A DNA stretch of 64,000 nucleotides from CAZKBP01 sp964551015 (GCA_964551015.1 CAZKBP010000034.1:5132-69131), one strand, 5' to 3'. Numbered from the stretch's first letter, positions 53,901 through 62,365 are shown. Notes: generated by a model not told the origin, from the letters alone. Numbers and translations: made by a program.

Positions 53901-54005
53901 GAAAACAATTTGAAGATTCATACCCAAGGCTTAGCCCCCGGGATTTATATCATAAAAATCAATTTTGGAAACCAAGAAATCACCAAAAAATTACTCGTTC
54001 TTTAA
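47952..54005 (+). CDS. giant T9SS surface protein of repeated Cys-containing beta modules (paralog 1)
   Basis: Seen: signal peptide (to about residue 30, AQAQ). Eight modules of roughly 130-180 residues start near residues 34, 165, 296, 427, 737, 876, 1058 and 1218. Each has C-x-x-A-x-x-(L/I)-x-x-G-x-C, a DAW(V/A)xF strand, LxVYxGxC and YYxRIMN. Module 4 is interrupted by another module-like block (about 520-690). A conserved region follows (PCNIGPELVKDGTF, about 1401, to DDISFREC, about 1795), then a Fn3-like segment (LNWVALTERELSHYEVERS, about 1846) and a type A sorting domain (YPNPIPAGDVATF to KKLLVL). 2017 aa. The modules resemble pre-peptidase/jelly-roll domains. Role: probably adhesin or matrix protein; no catalytic motif seen. 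Confidence 0.88.
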   Translation: MQTRMHQRYLRLFSLLVCGIGLIYTKAQAQIAPDLCANAQTFTIGQCNVPFNIQIGATNSVYDCEGTLTEGDGWATFQATATAPVVIQYTNLTGGLDAALTVYKGNCGGDLLNCVNNVINLGTETVTINAQAGVNYYIKVSNLTDGTKALQGNLCIYNGGGTNEDICADAVPLGIGTCDYEFTISPAFINNEGLPLNCIGETPFLDAWVSFTADANQTVGIEFNNGDKNAALAVYSGTCGSLVLQECSDFTEDAPGKEFIEFEAPSTGTYFLRIMNIEDNGALSGDLCLYEVIARDDCADAIPALSLGTCNRRFDVNASYTPSGAPNCAGVSNNRDAWVTFSVPNNTEVQLDYISSNSGLPDLAIYDGNCGTLNLVACEANAGRNSNSLAFSASAGVTYYARVVSSNNNRMEGNICLSERGNNQAENYFFNAPRISVTSSNNTLPFNVFSFFNSNGALPSNLPDELSCSGTSVSDAWTSFESTTSEEIIISYNNSNNDLSVSENTALLLYKGARPDVVDANLTNFESTSCAGLGGVMTLPSNTLIENINITNTGFDAIGGAGNTYQTNCNPSSETPVGNTWITYNATAGVPFTVFFETDPTAAAQLEVYRGNGCDAATLTSLNTGDLELVNSGALGCEQALGAPGITSVTINPVASSTYRVRAINFASNGGAITGSLGVYTQLRLMSCRDIVREGTETITLVDPNPSPDSLYYIRVANLETGNSLGRLSIQRAVSPRDICSNADNLNNGDCRTNFNFTTDLDELQDINDPDCITSAGKNVEQDIWATLTAVNNEYVAEYAHQNADVAIAIYRGSCNGLVLVTCADGANDPDGIETATFSTVPGLQYFVRIMRVGPFTMAPNEVTGALCVRETEESDVCDPNLMSRIRAGDCNIRFDVPAAFGNSGTALRDESDGTLPGHYPSLVDPTFTCDIDLNATGGTRTPSRDAWVSMVGNGRVLSLQYQNNHGENGEVSDPAMVVYTALLDNGPINCNSGINGAGNVGNEYACVDALPTASRQTETVSFQTSPGRIYFVRIMDMSSSTTGMTGTLCLSEGDQINGTCAEADEIEIGECSIQLNVSSDPAGCSSEPTQCTGCQSDAWAIIRTPDSTAIGTGSLPVDNITVEYDNSGNTQNALVAPPDIALEIYTGSCGGLTRIDTVGVLGCMDEVPNGSKGIERVNFQIDPQGNEIYYVRVINKTPNLTAFGRMCVFYGKDIAEEICSDASSIGEIEGEWRSFEVSNTWTDEIVPTPSIDDPPCVISSSTIPVTSEPLIKSQAWFEFTVPPGSSINFNSVTIQYDNVGLVDGNPQNAAIAVYTVPTNTAPNCGQASEFIGGDPSDAANYINPNGLLLLECINAVWEGIESMTIFVEDGRTYYVRVMNVSSNDPPQNMPGRVRVFPYAPCNIGPELVKDGTFVGWDAIDDSSAPSVDIYANPETVPGEAYARMDTWVHPNPSFKTYGTDQAIVDRYARFATDYGYQKDVGTDANDNTQSNLWQERSELRTEGLYAVTHTAWNYKRNWFCYGHGHSGYGGGFQEDTGTPLRNLNPNYCEAGPQTATEACTEVEYYRGGFTRGVYGNPSPGLPSLIPVEAEANFMLVNGWFPDESQFDPGKIWCQTIEREPSPSGTFDVGYYVFTAWFQNVKSPGQPGEIPQLRVSICDMEDPLTPGNLASVGETAQTSISILPGTTKTAGSSPNPSPTTFTEHIPPPPNNADLTLPAPRDKGFFAYGAAMPCNTNDEAPNARLKILGSSFFLEQEPDEWQIIRCIYRAPENVREFNLCIENLSITKNGNDFAIDDISFRECVNPNVEAFENLLRGGSCELADSPDVILPALGVNLLDFTGKLIPEGVALNWVALTERELSHYEVERSLDGKNFDLIGEKAAQNPTSTLAEYNFLDIQIPEGQKYLYYRLKMFNLDGNFRLSQVVRVTLNPTQAPEAVLYPNPIPAGDVATFRFEAPQAPASLLISDLVGTVWSRKYFETQSGENNLKIHTQGLAPGIYIIKINFGNQEITKKLLVL

Positions 54006-54009
54006 AACC

Positions 54010-54040
54010 TTCAGCTCCTAGTTTTATGCTAGGAGCTGAA
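54010..54040 (+). terminator. terminator of giant paralog 1
   Basis: Perfect 12-bp arms TTCAGCTCCTAG (54010-54021) and CTAGGAGCTGAA (54029-54040), 7-nt loop, followed by TTTATG; 4 bp after the stop. A hairpin this close ends transcription or protects the 3' end. Confidence 0.75.
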
Positions 54041-54475
54041 TTTATGAATGAGCGTAAGTTTTATAGAAATTTTTAAAGAATTTAGCTGGACAATTTTCGT
54101 TAGTTAAGTAAATTTGGAACTAGGATAAAAGCCAAGGACAGTATCACGTTTTTCTCTCTCCATCTTTGGAGCATAACACTAAGAAAAACAAATATGATGC
54201 AGCCATGAAAGACAGCTTAGCTCAAAGAGTAAACTGACTAAGTGCTGCTTCCTTTCTCCAGTCAGTTCCCAATTTAATGCGTACCCAACTCAATAGACCA
54301 CAGAAAGGTTAAGAAAATACGCTTGCCTATTTTCAGAGCCATAGTCTATCTACGATAACTAGCGTTTTATCATAAATTATCTCTGGGGCGTTTACATATC
54401 GCTTCCCTAAGTAATAAAGAAATAAAATGCACTCAATTGAATAAAACTACGGACAGATTAATTAATCATCAGGAA
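54041..54475. other. long leader/promoter region of giant paralog 2
   Basis: About 435 bp without a gene. A -7-like box TAAATTTG lies at 54109-54116, without a well-placed -33 element; if used it would give a leader of about 350 nt. A small hairpin CTCC...GGAG follows near 54160. No known RNA motif recognised. Confidence 0.35.
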
Positions 54476-57400
54476 ATGCAAAAAATGATCTACCCCCTAA
54501 AACTACTATTCAGCCTCTGTGTACTGGGCTGCCTGAGTTTCTTCTCATGGCCCAAAGTACAGGCACAAGTTGGCAACAACTGTGGTGATGACCCACCGCT
54601 CAACGTCGCGGCCAACGGAGCAATTAATGTTCCTTTTGACGTTCCTTTGGCTAATGATCTTAGCCTGGTCAGCAGTGACATCGAGGTTACTTCCGGCTGT
54701 ATTTCAGGCCCCGTTCCTTCTTCTCCATCGATTGCGCAAGATCGCTGGGCTGAATTCATAGCCCCCACCACTGGGCGCTACGTGATCCAGTATACCAGCA
54801 CCGAACCCGATGAAGATGCTATTCTGGTGCTCTACCGAGACAGTAGTGGCACTTGTAACGTAGCAGATGCCAATGACTTCGTGATCCTAACCTGTGCTAA
54901 TGACTTTCGGCAAATCGGAGGAACTGAAACCATCGTGATTGATCTGGCTCAGGGTGATGATATCAAAATCCGAGTTATGTCTACCACCATGACCGAAGAT
55001 ATGGAAGGAACCCTCACTGTGTACCAAGGAAACTACCTACCCGGCGATACTTACGACCGGCCTGTAGAGCTTTCTGTGGGAAGCTGTGATGTAGACTTCC
55101 CCATCAGCCAGCGTTATTTTAATAATGAAGGCTTGACACAGAAAATACCTGAGGTCGCCACGGCTGCTTTTCCCTACGCTTTCTTCCCAACTAACGAATC
55201 ATACAAAGATGGATGGGTGCAATTTACCGCTGAGAGCTCGGGCATCGTGGGCGTAGAATACACTAATTTCGAGGCCAGCCCCGACCAAGATGCGGCCATT
55301 GAGATTTATCGTGCTATTCAGCCCGTGGGAAACCCACCTGCCTCCTCAGGAAACCAGCTAGACTTTGTGGGTCTGGTTAACAACATTTCAGCCACTAACA
55401 GAGGAACCGAGCTAATAGAATTTCCAGTAACTGCTGGCGAGATTTACTACGTCAGGATTATGAATATAGCAGGTACTGTACCCGTCTCTATGGACGGAGG
55501 GCTCTGTATCTTCGAGGTAATCTCACGAGGTGCTTGTAGCAATATGAGCAACATTCCCCAATTAAGCTTAGGAGATTGTAACATCAAGGTCAATGTCTTT
55601 GGCGATGAACCTTTTGATGGTTCTAATACTTCCTGTTTTTTACAGCCTACTACTCCCCACGATGTTTGGTTATTTTACCGAGCCACGGCCAACGATAATG
55701 TACGACTTGAATATCGCTCCATTACCTCGGGTGTACTCCCCAGCGTCATTATCTACGACTCGACTAGTTGTGCTGCCATTACCGATGCCGATATCATCAC
55801 CACGGCTACGAGTACCGTAAGTGGTGATGGTTGCGCCTCTAACACCGCGCAAAACGTAGAGATCAGTTTTGATGTAACGGCGGGTAGTGCCTACTACATT
55901 CGTATTATCTCCGATGGAGGCTTCGCAACCAACGGGACTGGCAATGAAACTATGCGCGGAAACGTGTGCCTGTTCAGCACCGATTTCATTCCCGCGAGTG
56001 ATTTCTTTACCGAAGTCCCTCTTTACCAAAGGGATGGCTCCAACTGTGGTGAGCAGTTTAACCTTACGGACGAACTAGGCGTAACTTCCTTTACGGCTCT
56101 ATCAGCCATTGATAACACCTGTCTACCAGATGTAGGAATCGTAGACGGCTGGGCGCGTTTCCAAACGGGAGCGAATGTCAATAGCATTATTGTAGAATAT
56201 AGCAATGATGACAATGACGTATCTTTCCCTGATGATGTAGCGATTCAGGTCTACGAAAGACCCAATATTACGCCTTCGGGGGCAATGCAGCAGCCTACCA
56301 CGCCTGCCTTGCCTCAGTGTGATCCCGCCACTGCGGTAGCGCAGGGCTACGATCTTATTGATATCAATGAGTCCTTTACTTACAATATACCTCCGGGTGA
56401 TAGTGTCTGGTTTGCATTCAATCTCAACACACCCGATGCCCTTACTTTTATTGCTAATAGCGATGATACTTCACCTAATCAAAATGACTTTTCCGTTAAC
56501 CTGATAAACTGTAATGATATCGGCGCGGTAATTCCTATCATCGGCCCCTCGCAAATATCGAACGGGCAGGGCGTAAACTCCACCACTCAGGTTGGAAACC
56601 CTCCCCCCTTTTTGTATTACATAGAGATTGATAATGAATCCACCACAGAAACCCTCACGGGTGAGTTCCTCATTTCAGAAGTACTACAAGAGCTAGACGG
56701 CTGTGGTAACCAACTGGTAGATGACGGCACCGGCATTGGCTCTCAGGAAGGAACCGAGCGTTTGATCCTCACTGTAGATCAACTCCAACCCAACCAAGAA
56801 TACCTGGTGCGGGTAACCAACCTAGTCGGCGAAAACGTTACGGGTTCGCTCTGTGTTCGAGACAGTAGCCTCGTACAAGGAGACTTGTGTACTGTGGCCG
56901 TCCCGATGAATGTAGGCGACTGTGATGTAAACTTTGACCTTACTAGTGAGTTTGAGTTTGATCAGCCTGACCTTGATCCTGTACCCTGTGTAACCAATAA
57001 AGCGGGCGGCACGGTTGAATCTTTGAACGACGGCTGGATTCGCTTCACGGCCATTGCTTCTCGTACTACGGTACAATACTTATCTAATGGCAAAGATGCC
57101 GCCATTGCGGTGTATCGGGGAGCCTGTGGTTCTACCCTACTGCGGGTCGGCTGTGCGGATGAGGTAGGTGCCGATAGCGTAGAAACGCTCAAAATCAGCA
57201 CGGTCATTGGCCTAGAATATTTCATAAGAGTCATGAACCTGGAAGATGACCAGCCCATGACCGGACGCGTCTGTATCTTTAATACCGCCGAGCGAGACGT
57301 CTGCTCGGACAATGAGCTCGTTACCCAAATCGTAGGAGATTGTAACATTCCCTTTGATGTGCCTCTGAGCTTCAACAATACAGGATCAAGCTGGCGTGAC

Positions 57401-60400
57401 TACACATCGGGAGTGCCCGCCCCCCGCGTAAATGAGGGCTGTGATACAGACATCAATAATCCAATGGGAACACCTGATTTTACCGCCAGTCCTACCGATG
57501 AGTCGCGTGATGCCTGGATACGTTTCATTGGAAACGGCAATGAAGTCACCCTGACCTATCAAAATAAAGAGGCCACCAGTAACCCCGCCATTATTGTCTA
57601 TACGGCCTTGGAGGGTCCTGGCCCCGTAGATTGTAGCCTAGGACTCAATGGTGCTGGAAACCCCCTCAACCAACTGGCTTGCTCCAATGAAGCCAATCCA
57701 GACGGGCTTGGCGTGAGTGCGGAAGGGATTCAGACCGAAGCCGTTACTTTCCAGACCGAAGCCGGAAGGCAGTACATCCTCCGCATCATGGATATTGAGA
57801 GAGGTGGAACCCTCAGTGGCATGACGGGGGTACTTTGTTTCTCGGATGGAGATCAACAATACAATACTTGTGCAGAGGCCAGACCGCTGGAAGTAGGTGA
57901 TTGTAGTGTGCCCATCAACATCATTGAAGAAGTCAATGATTGTAGTGGTGATGGCCTTGCGAATACTGGTCTTAATGCTCTAGTTGGAGACTGCCAGAGT
58001 GGAACAGGTACTTTCTTAATCACCAGAAATACCAATGTTACCAATCCTACCCCTACCCAGTGGCGTTACTACCAGCAAGGCGACGACCCCGATGGAGGGG
58101 CTACCCCCCAATGGTTTGAGCCTGGCTTCAATGATGCAGGTTGGGAAGGCCCTGCCCCTTCTCGCTTTGGCTTTGATTTCTTTGGTGGAGACCCTGTGCC
58201 AGCCACCATGCTGGATAGGGATGGAAATGGAGATGGTACAAACTATAACGAAATCACCTATTATTTCCGTACAACCATCACCGTTAACCCAGCTAACATC
58301 AGTTCTCTAGAGCTTGGTCTTTCTGCTGATGACGGAGCGATTGTCTACATTGATGGTGTAGAAGTTATACGTCAAAATATGCCAGGAGGGGCTGTCTCTC
58401 CCACGACGACGACCCCAGGCTGTATCGGAGGAGTGTCTGAGGTCACTTTCACACCTTATACGATTCCCGCCAGTGTGCTTAACACGGCTCTGCCAGATAA
58501 TGCACACGTAGTTGCGGTGGAAGTACATAACTGTGGCAATAATCAAGACTTAGCCTTTGATATGGAACTAGAGGCGGTCACCAGTGGGACGGCGGTCTGT
58601 ACCGCTGGGGTAGAAGCCGACGCCTGGGCTACTTTTACCACGCCTGATATTCCGGCAAGTGATCTTCCGGATGAAAACATTACCGTGCAGTACGATAACC
58701 GTAATTTCTCCCTAGACCAGCCTGCCAATGTATCGCTGGCCGTGTTCAGATTTACAGGGGCGGGAGCGGATCCTACGGATAGTTGTGCCGTTGATAATCT
58801 GGAGCTAGTAGGTTGTACAGACGCAATCGTGGAAGGCGACAAAGGCGTAGAAGAAATCAATATTCCCGGTGTGGTTCCGAATGAGACTTATTTTGTTCGT
58901 ATGATTAAAAAGACCGCCAATAAGACGGCTCTGGGTAAGATCTGCGTACTTTGGGGAGAAACACAAGCCTCTGCGCAATGTCCACCTGCCAACGATTATG
59001 GAGATTTAGATGGAGAATTCAAGAACTTTGAAGTCTTAGGAGAATGGAATAACAGCAACAATCTACCCTCTCGTACCATTCCCGATCAAGATTTCCCTGA
59101 TGACTATCCCGTACCCTGCGTGCTTCCCGGAGGTAGTAATCCAGCGAGCAATTCACCGAATCCAATTCGCTCTCAAGGTTGGATGCAGTTTACAGTGCCT
59201 GTTGGTTTCACGGATGAAAACAATGGTACGGGAGCCGTAACCGTGCAATTTGATAATACAGGTTTTGCAGCCGGGAGCAATCCCCAAAATGCCGCTCTGG
59301 CCGTGTACACGATGCCTCTGCGCGAGGATGGTGCAGGTGGTAATTGCGCACGCTTTGATAGCATCCCTTTTAGCGAAACCAACCCCGAACGTCCTAACCA
59401 AGACGGGCTGGCCTTGATTAACTGTATCAACTCTGTCTTTGAAGGTTCCGAATCTGTTTCTATCGTTGTAGAAGAAGAGCGCACCTATTTTGTGCGAGTC
59501 ATGAATGTAACGGCAGGCTCAGGTACAGCTACTAACTTGATCGGTAGAATTCGCGTCTTCCCCTTTGCTCCTTGTGATCTGGGAGAAAACTTGGTAATAG
59601 ACGGACACTTCCAAAACTGGCCCGCTATCCAAGATACTGGGCACGGCGACTTGCTCACTGGAGGGAGTAGTGCTGGCTCGGAAAAATCCTACGCGAACCA
59701 AGGTGATGCAGTTGGTGCTGACCGGGACTATGAGACCTACATGGACAACTGGGTTCACACCAACCCACTCACTACGGGTGCCAATCGTCAAAACTTTATC
59801 GAGACTTATCCTCACTTTGCCACGGACTATGGCTATGTGCGAGATGAATTAAATCGGTCGGGCTTTACGAATAACGTGGCTGAAAATCCTTATGATCCAC
59901 TTTTCGCAAGAAAGGGAGAACTTAACCCCGAAGGTCTGTATGCTGTTTCGCAAAGCCCCTGGAGCTACAAGCCAGACTGGTTCTGCTACGGGAAAGGCTA
60001 CTCTGGCTACGGTGGAGTGCTCAAAACTGCCGGCAATGGCAATGGCAATCCTACCCTTGATTATTGTAATACCGGAGATCCTAATGCCGTGGATGCCAAC
60101 GGAGAGCCTTGTCTGGAGATCCCTATCGAGAATGAAAACAGTATCAGCTTTGGTACTTTCGGTGTCCCTGGGGCTACTTTCTCTAATGTAGCACCTTTTG
60201 AGATTGGCAGGCCAGCCCTGATCCCTGTGAGCCAAGAGGCTAACTTTATGATCGTCAATGGCTCTTTCAACCCTGCGGATAATCTACCTCCCGGAAAGGT
60301 CTGGTGCCAGACTGTAGATCGAGGTAACTCCGTCAATAGAGTGAGCTACTACATTTTCTCGGTGTGGGTACAAAATATGATTAGTGGTTCTCGTAATCTG

Positions 60401-61537
60401 GACGTGCCTCTGATCCGTATGACGGTCTGCGATATGCAAGACCCCTCTAATGTGAACCCTGACAACGTGGATGCTTACCCAGTATTGGGTGATCCAGGCA
60501 CTGCCTATGATTCTACTAGGAATGAGCCCACGCGCTTACCAGGAATTACAGCCATAGATGTTTCTGGTCCCACGGGTTTAACCTTCCACAATCCACCTGT
60601 ACCTACTAGTTATCAGCTTGAGCAATCAATCGTTGAGGGAGGGCGACAGCCTTCTTACGGAGCGGCCATGCCTTGTAACTTACCTGGGGAATCACGTGAT
60701 CGTCGTCTAAAAATCCTTGGTTCTTCCTTCTTGGTTACGGAGCGACCCGATCGATGGCAGTTGATCCGCTGTATTTATCGTGCTCCGGCTCCGGTTGTGA
60801 AGATGAATATCTGTTTGGAGAATCTCTCACTGACCAAGAACGGTAATGACTTTGGGCTTGATGATATTCAGTTCCGCGAGTGTCTGAACTCTGACCAAAA
60901 CGCAGAAGAATTTGAGAAATTGCTCAAAGGCGATCCCTGCGAATTGGCCACGTCTCCGGCCTCAATTAATCTCTCGCTCAATGTCAATATGCTTGACTTT
61001 ACGGGTAAGCTCATCGGAGATAGGGTATTCTTAGACTGGTTGGTGCTTAATGAGATTGGTACCGCTCGCTATGAAGTACAACGCAGCACCAACGGTACAG
61101 ACTTTTTCCATATCGGTAGTGTGGATGCACGTGGCAGCACCAATACTTTGGAAAATTATGATTTTGTAGACCGTGAAGTGCCTGACTATCTGCCTTACTT
61201 ATACTATCGCCTCAAGATAGTAGCCAATGACGGTACTTTCCGCTATGGCAATGTAGTCATTGTTGATTTGGGAGCGGTTCAAGATTATGATCTAAAGCTG
61301 ATCACCAACCCTACTGTGCAAGGTAATGAGCTGGAGGTACGCTTCAATGTACCACAAGGTCAGGCTCGTATGACCATCACTAGCATCACGGGCGTACGTA
61401 TGATGAGCCAAGTGGTAGACGCCGAAAATGGAAACAATAGTATATTCGTGCAAACCGGAGGCTTAGCTCCTGGTATTTATGTAGTTACTTTGGAATCTAG
61501 TGGTAAGAAAGTCTCTAAACGCTTAGTGGTTCTTTAA
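54476..61537 (+). CDS. giant T9SS surface protein of repeated Cys-containing beta modules (paralog 2)
   Basis: Seen: the ATG at 54476 opens the signal peptide MQKMIYPLKLLFSLCVLGCL to VQAQ (a longer reading needs TTG). The same eight modules in the same order as paralog 1 start near residues 35, 191, 352, 508, 803, 941, 1130 and 1500. Module 4 again holds an inserted block, and module 7 is split by an extra domain of about 200 residues (1175-1375; WRYYQQGDDPDGGATPQW, FNDAGW, YYFRTTITV, LSADDGAIVYIDGVEV, VVAVEVHNCGNNQDLAFDMEL). The shared region starts at PCDLGENLVIDGHF (about 1699); a Fn3-like segment and a type A sorting domain end the protein (SKRLVVL). About 2353 aa. Probably a gene-duplication product of its upstream neighbour, with adhesive or matrix function. 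Confidence 0.88.
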   Translation: MQKMIYPLKLLFSLCVLGCLSFFSWPKVQAQVGNNCGDDPPLNVAANGAINVPFDVPLANDLSLVSSDIEVTSGCISGPVPSSPSIAQDRWAEFIAPTTGRYVIQYTSTEPDEDAILVLYRDSSGTCNVADANDFVILTCANDFRQIGGTETIVIDLAQGDDIKIRVMSTTMTEDMEGTLTVYQGNYLPGDTYDRPVELSVGSCDVDFPISQRYFNNEGLTQKIPEVATAAFPYAFFPTNESYKDGWVQFTAESSGIVGVEYTNFEASPDQDAAIEIYRAIQPVGNPPASSGNQLDFVGLVNNISATNRGTELIEFPVTAGEIYYVRIMNIAGTVPVSMDGGLCIFEVISRGACSNMSNIPQLSLGDCNIKVNVFGDEPFDGSNTSCFLQPTTPHDVWLFYRATANDNVRLEYRSITSGVLPSVIIYDSTSCAAITDADIITTATSTVSGDGCASNTAQNVEISFDVTAGSAYYIRIISDGGFATNGTGNETMRGNVCLFSTDFIPASDFFTEVPLYQRDGSNCGEQFNLTDELGVTSFTALSAIDNTCLPDVGIVDGWARFQTGANVNSIIVEYSNDDNDVSFPDDVAIQVYERPNITPSGAMQQPTTPALPQCDPATAVAQGYDLIDINESFTYNIPPGDSVWFAFNLNTPDALTFIANSDDTSPNQNDFSVNLINCNDIGAVIPIIGPSQISNGQGVNSTTQVGNPPPFLYYIEIDNESTTETLTGEFLISEVLQELDGCGNQLVDDGTGIGSQEGTERLILTVDQLQPNQEYLVRVTNLVGENVTGSLCVRDSSLVQGDLCTVAVPMNVGDCDVNFDLTSEFEFDQPDLDPVPCVTNKAGGTVESLNDGWIRFTAIASRTTVQYLSNGKDAAIAVYRGACGSTLLRVGCADEVGADSVETLKISTVIGLEYFIRVMNLEDDQPMTGRVCIFNTAERDVCSDNELVTQIVGDCNIPFDVPLSFNNTGSSWRDYTSGVPAPRVNEGCDTDINNPMGTPDFTASPTDESRDAWIRFIGNGNEVTLTYQNKEATSNPAIIVYTALEGPGPVDCSLGLNGAGNPLNQLACSNEANPDGLGVSAEGIQTEAVTFQTEAGRQYILRIMDIERGGTLSGMTGVLCFSDGDQQYNTCAEARPLEVGDCSVPINIIEEVNDCSGDGLANTGLNALVGDCQSGTGTFLITRNTNVTNPTPTQWRYYQQGDDPDGGATPQWFEPGFNDAGWEGPAPSRFGFDFFGGDPVPATMLDRDGNGDGTNYNEITYYFRTTITVNPANISSLELGLSADDGAIVYIDGVEVIRQNMPGGAVSPTTTTPGCIGGVSEVTFTPYTIPASVLNTALPDNAHVVAVEVHNCGNNQDLAFDMELEAVTSGTAVCTAGVEADAWATFTTPDIPASDLPDENITVQYDNRNFSLDQPANVSLAVFRFTGAGADPTDSCAVDNLELVGCTDAIVEGDKGVEEINIPGVVPNETYFVRMIKKTANKTALGKICVLWGETQASAQCPPANDYGDLDGEFKNFEVLGEWNNSNNLPSRTIPDQDFPDDYPVPCVLPGGSNPASNSPNPIRSQGWMQFTVPVGFTDENNGTGAVTVQFDNTGFAAGSNPQNAALAVYTMPLREDGAGGNCARFDSIPFSETNPERPNQDGLALINCINSVFEGSESVSIVVEEERTYFVRVMNVTAGSGTATNLIGRIRVFPFAPCDLGENLVIDGHFQNWPAIQDTGHGDLLTGGSSAGSEKSYANQGDAVGADRDYETYMDNWVHTNPLTTGANRQNFIETYPHFATDYGYVRDELNRSGFTNNVAENPYDPLFARKGELNPEGLYAVSQSPWSYKPDWFCYGKGYSGYGGVLKTAGNGNGNPTLDYCNTGDPNAVDANGEPCLEIPIENENSISFGTFGVPGATFSNVAPFEIGRPALIPVSQEANFMIVNGSFNPADNLPPGKVWCQTVDRGNSVNRVSYYIFSVWVQNMISGSRNLDVPLIRMTVCDMQDPSNVNPDNVDAYPVLGDPGTAYDSTRNEPTRLPGITAIDVSGPTGLTFHNPPVPTSYQLEQSIVEGGRQPSYGAAMPCNLPGESRDRRLKILGSSFLVTERPDRWQLIRCIYRAPAPVVKMNICLENLSLTKNGNDFGLDDIQFRECLNSDQNAEEFEKLLKGDPCELATSPASINLSLNVNMLDFTGKLIGDRVFLDWLVLNEIGTARYEVQRSTNGTDFFHIGSVDARGSTNTLENYDFVDREVPDYLPYLYYRLKIVANDGTFRYGNVVIVDLGAVQDYDLKLITNPTVQGNELEVRFNVPQGQARMTITSITGVRMMSQVVDAENGNNSIFVQTGGLAPGIYVVTLESSGKKVSKRLVVL
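57998..58600 (+). other. extra galactose-binding-like domain inserted in module 7 of paralog 2
   Basis: Where paralog 1 has a short Cys loop (PTQCTGCQSDAW), paralog 2 has about 200 extra residues between GDCQS and CTAGVEADAW. The insert has the W..Y / F.D..W / YFR..F / L.L..DDGA.VY.DG.EV.R / VAVEVH pattern of a beta-sandwich domain found in other secreted bacterial proteins. Confidence 0.8.
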
Positions 61538-61568
61538 TCAAGCGATTCCCAAAGGTATCAATCCTACC

Positions 61569-61606
61569 AAAAGCCCGCTTGCCGAAGCAAGCGGGCTTTT
61601 TTGTTT
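61569..61606 (+). terminator. strong rho-independent terminator of giant paralog 2
   Basis: Perfect 14-bp arms AAAAGCCCGCTTGC (61569-61582) and GCAAGCGGGCTTTT (61587-61600), CGAA tetraloop, then TTGTTTT. 31 bp after the stop. It also rules out a start at 61579 for the next gene. Confidence 0.95.
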
Positions 61607-61617
61607 TGGTTAGACCC

Positions 61618-61857
61618 ATGAAGTCACCCAAAGTTTTGAATTCTTGGCGAAAGACGTATTTTAAGGAAAGTCTCCGATGTTTTGACGAGTATGCGATAAT
61701 CTATTACCAGTCAAATTCAGTGGTAGATTTTAACATTCCCGATGATGATATGATCTATGGAATAGGTATTTTGCTGTATAGAATGCGTGATAGTAAAGTC
61801 TTTGAGATTTTCTCTGATGAAGAAGAGCAGATTATGAAAATCTTAAACACGAACTGA
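61618..61857 (+). CDS. small hypothetical protein
   Basis: Not recognised. 79 aa from the ATG at 61618 (a longer reading would begin inside the terminator). Sequence features: MKSPKVLNSWRKTYFKESLRCFDEYAIIYYQSN, an acidic C-terminus IFSDEEEQIMKILN. No signal peptide. 43 bp before the Uma2 remnant. Confidence 0.5.
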   Translation: MKSPKVLNSWRKTYFKESLRCFDEYAIIYYQSNSVVDFNIPDDDMIYGIGILLYRMRDSKVFEIFSDEEEQIMKILNTN

Positions 61858-61900
61858 AAGGAAACGCTAGCCCTAAATTTATAACTGAACCATCCCAACT

Positions 61901-62209
61901 ATGCTCGGAACCATCCCCAAAAAACTCAATCTAAGCGAATACCTCCAATTGGAGCAGCTTACTGAACAACGCTACGAGTACTACGCCGGAGCCGTGGTAG
62001 CTATGGCGGGAAGTAGCGAGGCTCACGATAATGTGGTTACCAACCTAATCGCTGCTCCCAAGAGATGCTTGCGAGAGAAAGGCTTTCAGTTGTTTAGTGG
62101 CGACATCCGCATTTACAATCCTTTGGTAGAGAGCTATACCTACCCTGATTTGTCCATCTGCCAACGCAATCTCGGCAATCCTCGAGCTCTGGTTACCATC
62201 GTAGCTTAA
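61901..62209 (+). pseudogene. truncated Uma2-family endonuclease-like gene
   Basis: Seen: LNLSEYLQLEQLTEQRYEYYAGAVVAMAGSSEAHDNVVTNLIAAPKRCLREKGFQLFSGDIRIYNP...TYPDLSIC matches the first half of Uma2 (DUF820, PD-(D/E)XK fold) proteins, normally about 190 aa. After TYPDLSIC about ten expected residues are missing, and the frame ends at NPRALVTIVA where the family continues with EVLSPST and the Lys-containing half. It therefore lacks part of the active site. A degenerate tandem repeat starts 8 bp after the stop. Confidence 0.75.
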
Positions 62210-62216
62210 AAAGGCT

Positions 62217-62326
62217 CCCCCTCTGGGAACCGCATTTACCCCCTCTGAGAACCGCGTTGAGGCCCTTCGGAACCGCGTTTACCCCTTAACGAACCACCTC
62301 TACCCCCTCTGGGAACCGCGTTGAGG
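62217..62326. repeat. degenerate tandem repeat (about 19-24 bp units, five copies)
   Basis: Five head-to-tail copies begin at 62217, 62239, 62263, 62282 and 62303, variants of CCCCCTCTGGGAACCGCGTT. Copies 2 and 5 end in TTGAGG, copies 1, 3 and 4 in a short ...TA form. They follow the truncated Uma2 gene. Confidence 0.8.
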
Positions 62327-62343
62327 GGCTTCGGACTAATCTC

Positions 62344-62365
62344 TGCGAAGTTTCCCAACTTCGCA
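62344..62365. repeat. REP-like palindrome, copy 1
   Basis: A 22-bp element with arms TGCGAAGT and ACTTCGCA around TTCCCA. An identical 22-bp copy lies at 63653-63674, and the two flank the acyltransferase gene. Confidence 0.8.

Noticed and set aside
47952..61537. Possible CRISPR or DNA tandem repeats in the giant genes
   Set aside because: Similarity is at the protein level with period about 130-180 codons and diverged DNA, so these are domain repeats, not DNA repeat arrays.
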